Of a stretch of DNA of 5,554 nucleotides, positions 1 to 5,554 are shown in pieces. Source of the stretch: CAZTGZ01 sp044339595 (lineage in GTDB: Bacteria > Bacteroidota > Bacteroidia > NS11-12g > UBA9320); assembly GCA_044339595.1 (NCBI GenBank), contig JBIIVF010000150.1, positions 1 to 5,554 of the forward strand, written 5' to 3'. The translations under genes were made by a program, and so were the position numbers. The notes below the pieces were generated by a model. The model was not told the origin of the DNA. It was given only the letters and a program-made list of their open reading frames with translations, and searched no databases. Numbering within the stretch: position 1 is the stretch's first letter; each line of letters begins with the position of its first letter.

Positions 1-103
1 TGAAAGGGGGTCAATTTGCAGCGATTTTGGGGGGTCAATTTCCTCCGACGGAAGGGGGTCACTTTCCTCCGACGAAAGGGGGTCAATTTCAGCGTTTTTT
101 CCA
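1..103 (+). mobile_element. End of an IS21-family-like insertion sequence (partial, transposase genes not in window)
   Basis: Four copies of the motif GGGGGTCAATTT (third copy GGGGGTCACTTT) begin at 6, 30, 54 and 78, an exact 24-bp period. They are separated by similar 12-bp spacers, two of which contain CCTCCGACG. Multiple short repeats at the termini, serving as transposase binding sites, and TG...CA ends are known for the IS21 (istA/istB) family, and repeats of this GGGGGTCAATTT type are often seen at such ends in Bacteroidota. After the last repeat comes CAGCG, a T-run and CCA, so the most likely element edge is the CA at 102-103. The istA/istB genes would lie to the left, outside the window. 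The family assignment and exact edge are inferred from recall of this motif; no transposase is visible to confirm them. Confidence 0.7.
6..89 (+). repeat. Four 24-bp-period direct repeats in the IS end
   Basis: The repeats occupy 6-17, 30-41, 54-65 and 78-89. Copies 1, 2 and 4 are identical over 12 bp and copy 3 differs by one base (A to C). Because 24 is a multiple of three, one frame stays open through all of them and reads as an eight-residue repeat beginning GGQF or GGHF. This is non-coding terminal DNA of the element that happens to be translatable, not a protein repeat under selection. Confidence 0.85.
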
Positions 104-1634
104 CGTTACTTGGCAAACCCATCTTGGCGATGACTATCATCATTTCTTTGGGCAATCCGTAATTGAAGCCACCGGCGGAGGTTATGTGGTTGTAGGTAAA
201 ACCAACAAAAATCAAGCTGACACATTACTCTCTCGAGATTCATGTCCAACATATACTCCCTACTTTAATGCCTTTATCGCTTATATAAACCCAAATGTTT
301 CGTCACAAAATTGGTATTATATCTTTGGTGATCATTATTTACACGATGAGGCAGTTGAAGTCATTGAGGACCAATTTGGCGACTTTGTCGTAACCGGCAC
401 AGCGAGGGGCTATCTATCAACAGACACTTGCGGAATTGATACCGGTTATGCCTCATCTTTTGGGAATGATAGATCAGGTGTGTTGCTTACAAAATTTGAC
501 CTTTTGGGTAACTTAATCTTTAATGAAGTTATCAGTGATTATCGGTATGACAGAGGCGTTAGTGTTATCGACGAACCGGACTTTCAACAATATTTGATTT
601 TAGTGAATAGAAGGGATTCAAGCCAAAATAATTTAAACCGCCCTTTGATTTTGGTGACCGATTATAACGGAAATTTTCTATCTGCAACAGAATATGATCA
701 AATGCCAACCCTAGAAAAAATATCAAGAGAGCTGGTGAAATTCAAAAATGGTTATGTAATTATTGGTAACATTGAAAACGGTTCAGGACACTTCAACAAC
801 AGCTTTTTTATTGATGTTGATGGGGGGCTAAATGTCATGAATTATGCTGTACTTCAGCATCCTTACTACGAGTTATTGGTTAAAGATATTTTGGTAGACG
901 ATGACACATTGGTTGTTAGTGGAAATGCAATTTTGCCTGATTCATTAACTGAAGTAAAGGTATTGTTTAAAATGGACATTACAGAACCCATACATGCTTT
1001 TGTACTAATTCCATTAGTCAGTGCAAATAACATTACTCATTATACTTCGCACAATCGGGAAGACAATACCAATTTTTGCTTTTATCCTTATGAGGACAGT
1101 CTAAGTAATAGCTATGTAGGATATCACCTCTTTGGAAACTCCAATGATTATTATTTTGATCATGTGAAGGCCGATCATCAAACAATTTCTCTTTGTTATG
1201 AAATGGATTCAATTGGTATTGAAAATGGATCAATTCCTCACATGCCTGTAAGTTTGGAAATTGAATACCTTGATACATTTGAAAAATTTGAATTAATCGC
1301 GTCTTCAATATTTGAATTTCAAAAATGCGACACTATAGACCCGGGCTTTTCGCCATTTGCTGAGAGCTTAGCCGTTGAAAATTCGGAAATACCAATGGTG
1401 AAAATATATCCTAACCCTGGAAAGGAGATGTTGCATCTAGATTTAGGGGACGAAACAAAAGAGGTAAAAATGGCTATATACAATTTAATGGGACATCTGG
1501 TCTACGAAAACCATTTGGGATATTTAAAAGATACCAATATATCTTTGAGTATGCAGGATTGGGAAAGTGGAGTATATTTAGTGAATATTCAAACAGAAAA
1601 ATATACAATTACCCGAAGATTTATCAAATTATAA
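104..1634 (+). CDS. 5'-truncated T9SS type A sorting-domain protein with beta-propeller-like repeats
   Basis: About 510 gene-derived residues remain. In the open frame that begins at a TTG at 27, residues 1-25 are translated IS repeats, and native sequence starts at about residue 26. The N-terminal two thirds contain repeats of the type W-x-G-(D)-D...VIE...GGYVVVGKT, at about residues 28-60, 96-130, 153-197, 207-250 and 261-302. These resemble the blades of secreted Bacteroidota beta-propeller proteins. A less clear segment follows, with scattered cysteines. The last ~79 residues (457-535, nt 1395-1634) are a T9SS type A sorting domain: YPNP near its start, then IYNLMGHLVYE, then GVYLVNIQT, ending in RRFIKL. 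Such proteins are normally exported by Sec, then across the outer membrane by T9SS with the tail cleaved. Here there is no signal peptide, no start codon of its own, and no in-frame ATG until 702. The gene is therefore probably dead as an exported product, unless the IS drives a cytoplasmic fusion. The precise ligand or role is unknown. Confidence 0.8.
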
Positions 1635-1663
1635 AGAGGTTATCTATTTGGAATTGGGTTTGA

Positions 1664-2210
1664 GTAACTCTACGAAAAACTTAGCGTTCTCTGCGGTAAA
1701 TGGTTAACCGCAAAGGGCACAGAGAACAACCGCAAAGGGCGCAAAGGGAATACCTCTCCTTCTTTGTGTAACTCTGCGTAACTTAGCGTTCTCTGCGGTG
1801 AATTTCAACCGCAAAGGGCACAGAGTAAAATCGCAAAGGGCGCAAAGGGAATACCTCTCCTTCTTTGTGTAACTCTGCGTAATCTTAGCGTTCTCTGCGG
1901 TAAATAGTTAACCTCAAAGGGCACAGAGTAAAATCGCAAAGTGCGCAAAGGGAATACCTCTGCTTCTTTGCGTAACTCTGCGTAACTTAGCGTTCTCTGC
2001 GGTGAATTTTAACCGCAAAGGGCACAGAGTAAAATCGCAAAGTGCGCAATGGGAATACCTCTCCTTCTTTCCGTAACTCTGCGAAAAACTTAGCGTTCTC
2101 TGCGGTAATTTTTTAACCGCAAAGGGCACAGAGAACAACCGCAAAGGGCGCAAAGGGAATACCTCTGCTTCTTTGCGTAACTCTGCGAAAAACTTAGCGT
2201 TCTGTGCGGT
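1664..2210. repeat. Tandem array of a ~102-bp palindrome-rich unit (5 full copies plus a partial)
   Basis: Units start, at GTAACTCTGCG or the variant GTAACTCTACG, at 1664, 1768, 1869, 1972, 2073 and 2177, giving lengths of 104, 101, 103, 101 and 104 bp; the sixth stops after 34 bp. Each unit has the arm TTAGCGTTCTCTGCGGT (starts 1681, 1783, 1885, 1987, 2090, 2194), then an ACCGCAAAGGGCACAGAG arm, then CGCAAAG(G/T)GCGCAAAGGG, then AATACCTCT(C/G)CTTCTTTG. Within a unit CGGT can pair with ACCG, and GTTCTC with GAGAAC or CTCTG with CAGAG around an unpaired stretch; GCGCAAAG can pair with CTTTGCG. Each unit could thus fold into two hairpins. Similar CTCTGCGGT/GCAAAGG repeats are widespread between genes in Bacteroidota and other environmental bacteria. 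The array begins and ends with the same arm. A - strand open frame across part of it (1914-2303) is a by-product of the repeat and not a gene. Confidence 0.93.
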
Positions 2211-2238
2211 AATATTTGCCTTACGTTTAGGTAATATT
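2211..2238. other. Imperfect stem-loop at the edge of the repeat array
   Basis: AATATTTGCCT (2211-2221) can pair with AGGTAATATT (2229-2238) around a 7-nt loop, with one G-U pair and one bulged T. It starts directly after the last repeat copy. There is no following T-run, so it is not a standard terminator. It may be the remains of a divergent repeat unit or the array border. The pairing is visible; its function is unknown. Confidence 0.45.
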
Positions 2239-2313
2239 AACGTGTACTGCGCACCCAAATGGCAGGTAAATAAGAGTTGCGCCTCATAGAATAGTAAAAT
2301 CATGAATGAAAAT

Positions 2314-2333
2314 AGTTTCTATATAATGAAACT
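2314..2333. promoter_or_regulatory. Perfect inverted repeat, candidate operator for the toxin-antitoxin pair
   Basis: AGTTTC (2314-2319) and GAAACT (2328-2333) form a perfect 6+6 inverted repeat around the AT-rich spacer TATATAAT, 35 bp before the toxin ATG at 2369. XRE-family antitoxins such as HigA usually bind short palindromes over their own promoter, so position and symmetry fit an autoregulatory site, and the spacer could serve as part of a promoter. A TATAACTTCG stretch at 2339-2348 only loosely matches the Bacteroidota -7 consensus TAnnTTTG, so no transcription start is claimed. The repeat is seen directly; the operator role is inference. Confidence 0.4.
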
Positions 2334-2368
2334 TTTGATATAACTTCGCACTGTGACGAATCAAATCA

Positions 2369-2728
2369 ATGAACAAACTGTTTGACATTGTATTTTTGGA
2401 CGATGCTTTCGAATTTCTCAGTAATCTTGAACAGTAGCACTACGAAAAGATCATTTTGAATATTCGTAAAGCTCAAACAAGACATGATTCTGAACTATTC
2501 AAAAAACTGAAAGACGAAATCCGGGAGTTCAGAACTTTATATCAAGGATTGCATTACAGGCTGTTTGCCTTTTGGGACAAGACGAATTCAGGAAATACGC
2601 TCGTTATTTCAACACATGGAATAGTTAAGAAAACCAGTAAAACCCCTGAAAGTGAAATCCAAAAGGCAAAGCAAACTCGTATACGATATTTTGAAGACAA
2701 AGAAATCACCAATAGAACCAAGAAATGA
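2369..2728 (+). pseudogene. RelE/HigB-like (Gp49 family) toxin interrupted by an in-frame TAG
   Basis: The frame starts at ATG 2369 with MNKLFDIVFLDDAFEFLSNL, meets TAG at 2435-2437 (codon 23), and continues in the same frame to the TGA at 2726-2728. This gives 119 codons counting the TAG, a normal length for the family. The part after the stop matches the Gp49-like/HigB branch of RelE-ParE toxins: KKLKDEIREFRTLYQGLHYRLFAFWD (as KKLKDEI..EFR..Y.G..YRLFAFWD), then THGIVKKTSKTPESEI, which carries the conserved GxxKKTxKTPxxEI pattern. Family members are ribosome-associated mRNA interferases neutralised by the partner antitoxin. The upstream segment has the expected VFLDDAFEFLSNLE start, so the TAG looks like a point nonsense change. 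A restart at TTG 2456 would give 90 residues lacking the first strand and helix and is unlikely to be active. An in-frame TGA at 2354-2356 and the lack of another ATG between it and 2369 support this start. Confidence 0.85.
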
Positions 2729-3039
2729 AAACACATACATTAGACGAAGTTCAAGACAAACTTATCGGTAAAATTGGCACTCCGAACCGGGACAGATTTG
2801 AATATGAATTACAAATGGACTTGATTGGGCAAGCTATTAAACAAACAAGACAGGAGCGAAAATTAACCCAAGAGGAACTCGGGAAACTTATTGGCGTACA
2901 AAAAGCTCAAATCTCAAGAATTGAAAATAATGCCAGCAATGTTACTGTAGAAACTCTTATGAGAGTATTTAATGCTTTACAGGCAAAAGTGATGTTACAA
3001 GTCGAACTACCGCATTTCAAAATTAGTCTCGGGCAATAA
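2725..3039 (+). CDS. XRE-family HTH antitoxin (HigA-like) of the toxin-antitoxin pair
   Basis: This 104-residue protein starts at an ATG that overlaps the toxin stop codon (ATGA, 2725-2728), the usual arrangement for translational coupling in toxin-first (higBA-type) operons. Residues ~33-90 form a Cro/CI-type helix-turn-helix: IGQAIKQTRQERKLTQEELGK leads into the turn, and QKAQISRIENNASN holds the recognition helix at about 59-67, followed by TVETLMRVFNALQAKV, typical of the domain. The N-terminal ~30 residues (DEVQDKLIGKIGTPNRDRFEYEL) are the region that in relatives contacts the toxin. It is expected to bind and neutralise the toxin and to repress its own promoter, possibly through the inverted repeat at 2314-2333. 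The frame is intact although the toxin ahead of it is broken, so it may now be a solitary regulator. Family assignment is firm; the exact subfamily name is not. Confidence 0.9.
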   Translation: MKTHTLDEVQDKLIGKIGTPNRDRFEYELQMDLIGQAIKQTRQERKLTQEELGKLIGVQKAQISRIENNASNVTVETLMRVFNALQAKVMLQVELPHFKISLGQ

Positions 3040-3087
3040 CTACGGCCTATGCCCAAAAGCCTTGAAAACAAAAATTTACCGGCACAA

Positions 3088-3124
3088 AAAAAGCGGTGAC
3101 AGCTCCACGCTACCACCGCTTTTT
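3088..3124. terminator. Bidirectional intrinsic terminator between convergent genes
   Basis: AAAAAGCGGTG (3088-3098) pairs perfectly with CACCGCTTTTT (3114-3124), an 11-bp stem. The 15-nt loop can gain a further AGC/GCT pairing. On the + strand the stem ends in a T-run followed by GATTTTT; on the - strand it ends in seven Ts (complement of 3086-3092). It lies 49 bp after the antitoxin stop at 3039 and 19 bp after the stop of the - strand gene at 3143, so it can end transcripts from both sides. Confidence 0.88.
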
Positions 3125-3142
3125 GATTTTTAACGCTATATC

Positions 3143-5554
3143 TTATCTAACCAACAACAAAGCCCCTTTAACGGTTTCTTTGAAATCGTACAAATCAATG
3201 ATATAGTAGTAGGTGCCCTCGGGATATTCGAGGTCTAAACGGGTGCCGTTCCATTTATGGTCATATCCGGCCTTATCTGATTCATAGATCAATGAGCCCC
3301 AACGATCGAGAATCACTACTTTGCTGTTGTCGATGCCCGGTACGCTGGTAAGATCCCATACATCGTTATGTCCGTCGTTATTCGGGGTAATGATATTGGG
3401 GACCCGGATGGTGGTGGGATATTTAACATCAATCACCACGGTATCTGTTTCTAAACACCCATACATGGTGCGACCGGTTACGATATAGGTGGTTTTAACC
3501 TTTGGATTTACGGTTGGATTAAAGATGCTGGTATCATTGATAGAGACATCTTCATTCCATTTATAGCTTTCGGCTCCTGAGGCAAAAAGCATCAGTTTGG
3601 AGCCGATATAGATGGTCGTATCTCTACCTGCTGAAACCACCGGAAGGGGTTCAACCACCACAAAAACGGTGTCTGAAGCAGAACAATCATTCGAAGAATG
3701 GGCCAGCAATACTATTTCTCCTGCATCAGCCGTGCGGGTTGAATTGGTGGTGCTGCCGGTACTCCAGGCATATCGGATATGTGTATAGGCAGAATTTAAA
3801 GTTAGGGTATCACCATCACAGATGTGAACAATGCCGACAGGTGTAGCAATGCGCACCGGTGGCAATGAATCGTACAACACAGACTGCGTAACAGAATCAC
3901 TGCATCCAAACGAGGTGGTTACTTTCAATTTAACATTATAGGTTCCGGGTGTGCTGAAACCAAAGGATGGATCTTCTGCCACCACATCGGTTCCGGCCAT
4001 ATCCCATCTGTATTCGCTGATGCTGCCAATGGCACTGCCTGCGGTTGCGTTGAAATTAACCGGTGTTGGGAAACAATTAGACACATAGGTAAAGCCCAGA
4101 TTAGGCTTGTCTGCTACCACAATATTGCGGGTGATGGTATCTGTTTGTCCGAATACATTTCTAATGGCCAAACGGATGGTGAAATTACCTGCAACGGGAT
4201 AGATATAGGAAACATCTGAACCAATAGCGGTATCATTGGATGCAGTATCGATACCAAAATCCCAGTGGAAATAGGTCAGACTGGTGAATGGATCGCGGGA
4301 GGTGCTTTTTAAATCAATGCTGGTGCCAATACAAACATTGGTCACAGAAAAAGAGGCGAGCGGGATGTTGTTGCCCAACAAATTGGTCCCTCCTACTGCA
4401 TTGGCGAGGAGTACCCTTCTTAAAACCACCGATGCACCCGTGCTTTCAATGGTGCCCGAACCTGCTGATGAACCTACGCCTCCGATATCCGTCATATTAC
4501 CTCCTGATTCTGCTGCCATTCTCAAGCTCGATGGATCGGTCACCTGATCATTGGTAGCCGTGGTTCCATAGCTCAATTTATACTTTAGACTGGAAATAGA
4601 AGGCGCTCCATACACTTGAGGATTCCAGTATCTGGTTCGCGCAATATTCTTTAACGAAGCGCTTTTGGTGGTAAATGGAAGGGCACTGTTGAATAATTCC
4701 ATGCTGTACTCTGTAACACCGGAAGGAGCAGAATATCCCACAAACATGGTGGCCGGTCTGTAATCAGAACCTTTACCCACCGGAAACATCAAAGTATCCT
4801 TGCCTGTTCCCATACCTTTGGCATATACAATTCCATCTACGAAACTCTTGTCATTTCCTCCTGAAACATCTGCGGTTTCCTTTAAACGAAGCGCATTGGC
4901 AATGGCCGATTTGATAAGACCTTCGGTCAGAATCAGGCTGTTACCAATATTCAAATCTCCGGCCAGTGTCAATGTTTTGCCAACTCCATTCATACGGAGT
5001 GAGTTGAGCTCTGTATATCCATACGTATTGAGTGTAAAGGTTTTGTTCACTGTTACTGATTCTGAAGACACCACCGGTCTGATATGAACATTCCATCCAT
5101 CCACCAATCTGGTAATTCCGCGGGTTAGGGAGGTATTGCCATCGTTGTGTGTGATGTAATAATTGTTCGACTTGGTGGTCAGATAACCCATGCTCGGGTC
5201 GTCATTATAATGATGAATTTTATCCTCCAAAGTGAAACTGGCCGCATGACTCATGGCCGGAGACAATACGCCATCAAAAAGACATCCCGTTACAAATAAA
5301 TCGTAATTTGGACGTTTCCCGGAAGCGGTGGAATCGAGATAGATGTAAAAATTAGTATTGTTATTAAACGAACAATTGAATGGCAGCCACTTAACATTCC
5401 CCTTCAAATTCAATCCGGTGAGTGCATTTGAAAACGAGGAATTGGGTGTGCGTAAATTCACAGGATAATCATCCGATAATACGGTTAAAGCGGTTTCTCC
5501 TGAGTTGGCAATTCTTACGCCATCTAAGGTAAGGGTATCACTTCTTGCACCCAC
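3143..5554 (-). CDS. Large PKD-domain surface/secreted protein with T9SS type B (CHU_C) sorting domain, 5' end outside window
   Basis: The visible 803 residues are the C-terminal part. The frame runs off the right edge, and the apparent GTG start at 5554-5552 is an artefact. Residues ~1-225 are rich in short beta segments and Asn/Ser/Thr (NSSFSNALTGLNLKG, LTLAGDLNIGNSLILTEG), suggesting a parallel beta-helix or adhesin-like region. Residues 253-268 carry DTLMFPVGKGSDYRPA, a motif common in large Bacteroidota exported proteins. PKD-like domains follow at about 398-480 (FHWDFG, YPVAGNFTIRLAI) and 483-562 (YRWDMAG, TPGTYNVKLKVT), then Ig-like segments at about 575-635 (ICDGDTLTL, YAWSTGSTT) and 638-711. 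Residues 714-803 are the gliding-motility-associated C-terminal (type B) sorting domain: VPNIITPNNDGHNDVW, ILDRWGSLIYES, WNGT, PEGTYYYII, ending in KGALLLVR. Such proteins cross the outer membrane by T9SS and are released or anchored at the surface, often as adhesins. The substrate is unknown. Its terminator is the stem-loop at 3088-3124. Confidence 0.92.
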   Translation of the reverse strand: MGARSDTLTLDGVRIANSGETALTVLSDDYPVNLRTPNSSFSNALTGLNLKGNVKWLPFNCSFNNNTNFYIYLDSTASGKRPNYDLFVTGCLFDGVLSPAMSHAASFTLEDKIHHYNDDPSMGYLTTKSNNYYITHNDGNTSLTRGITRLVDGWNVHIRPVVSSESVTVNKTFTLNTYGYTELNSLRMNGVGKTLTLAGDLNIGNSLILTEGLIKSAIANALRLKETADVSGGNDKSFVDGIVYAKGMGTGKDTLMFPVGKGSDYRPATMFVGYSAPSGVTEYSMELFNSALPFTTKSASLKNIARTRYWNPQVYGAPSISSLKYKLSYGTTATNDQVTDPSSLRMAAESGGNMTDIGGVGSSAGSGTIESTGASVVLRRVLLANAVGGTNLLGNNIPLASFSVTNVCIGTSIDLKSTSRDPFTSLTYFHWDFGIDTASNDTAIGSDVSYIYPVAGNFTIRLAIRNVFGQTDTITRNIVVADKPNLGFTYVSNCFPTPVNFNATAGSAIGSISEYRWDMAGTDVVAEDPSFGFSTPGTYNVKLKVTTSFGCSDSVTQSVLYDSLPPVRIATPVGIVHICDGDTLTLNSAYTHIRYAWSTGSTTNSTRTADAGEIVLLAHSSNDCSASDTVFVVVEPLPVVSAGRDTTIYIGSKLMLFASGAESYKWNEDVSINDTSIFNPTVNPKVKTTYIVTGRTMYGCLETDTVVIDVKYPTTIRVPNIITPNNDGHNDVWDLTSVPGIDNSKVVILDRWGSLIYESDKAGYDHKWNGTRLDLEYPEGTYYYIIDLYDFKETVKGALLLVR

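Noticed and set aside
1033..1308. 91-codon open frame on the - strand
   Set aside because: It lies antisense within the T9SS type A protein, whose + strand translation is clearly coherent; it has no recognisable domain.
1635..1663. Terminator after the T9SS type A fragment
   Set aside because: No GC-rich stem followed by a T-run is present between the stop codon and the repeat array.
1664..2210. Possible CRISPR array
   Set aside because: Units are ~102 bp and repeat along their whole length, with no unique spacers between short conserved repeats, and no cas genes are visible.
1914..2303. 129-codon open frame on the - strand
   Set aside because: It runs through the tandem repeat array and its translation just repeats the array (for example FTAENAKLRR and FFAELRKEAE). 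Frames of this sort are frequent spurious annotations in such repeats.
2435..2437. TAG read as an amino acid (amber suppression or code change)
   Set aside because: One in-frame TAG in a decaying-prone toxin gene is better explained by a nonsense change or a read error; the other genes here end in TAA or TGA and show no internal TAG.
2554..2736. 60-codon open frame on the - strand
   Set aside because: It is antisense to the well-conserved part of the toxin frame and has no independent support.
2907..3116. 69-codon open frame on the - strand
   Set aside because: It is antisense to the HTH antitoxin and runs through the terminator stem-loop.
4284..4557. Two overlapping + strand open frames
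   Set aside because: Both are antisense to the PKD-domain protein, low in complexity and without any known motif.
4800..5087. 95-codon + strand open frame
   Set aside because: It is antisense to the FPVGKGSDYRPA region of the large - strand gene and has no family resemblance.
5552..5554. GTG at the right edge as the start of the - strand gene
   Set aside because: It is simply the first codon of the window on that strand; there is no signal peptide and the sequence begins in the middle of a beta-rich region, so the true start lies beyond the window.

Overview
The window looks like a chromosomal accessory segment of a Bacteroidota (Bacteroidetes) bacterium. The main reason is that its two large genes end in the two C-terminal sorting signals of the type IX secretion system (T9SS), a system confined to that phylum: a type A domain on the + strand and a type B (gliding-motility-associated, CHU_C) domain on the - strand. 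The sequence does not support a genus.

Layout from left to right. Positions 1-103 are the end of an insertion sequence, probably of the IS21 family: four copies of a 12-bp G-rich motif spaced exactly 24 bp apart, ending in CA. It abuts a + strand reading frame (104-1634) for a secreted beta-propeller-like protein that has lost its start codon and signal peptide. Positions 1635-2368 hold no gene. Most of this gap is a tandem array of a ~102-bp unit (1664-2210) with hairpin-forming arms, followed by a short stem-loop and a perfect inverted repeat that may be an operator. Positions 2369-3039 are a type II toxin-antitoxin pair, with a RelE/HigB-like toxin first and an XRE-family antitoxin second, overlapping by ATGA. 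The toxin frame is broken by an in-frame TAG at codon 23. A terminator able to work in both directions (3088-3124) separates this pair from a convergent - strand gene (3143 to beyond 5554). That gene encodes the C-terminal 803 residues of a large surface or secreted protein with a beta-rich N-terminal part, PKD/Ig-like domains and a T9SS type B signal.

The genes do not form a pathway. The common theme is a region shaped by mobile and repetitive DNA: an IS end next to a decapitated exported-protein gene, an expanded palindromic tandem repeat, and a decayed toxin beside an intact antitoxin. I did not find a convincing new multi-gene system. The points most worth checking are the nonsense-interrupted toxin, the nested structure of the repeat array, and the fused reading frame across the IS junction.
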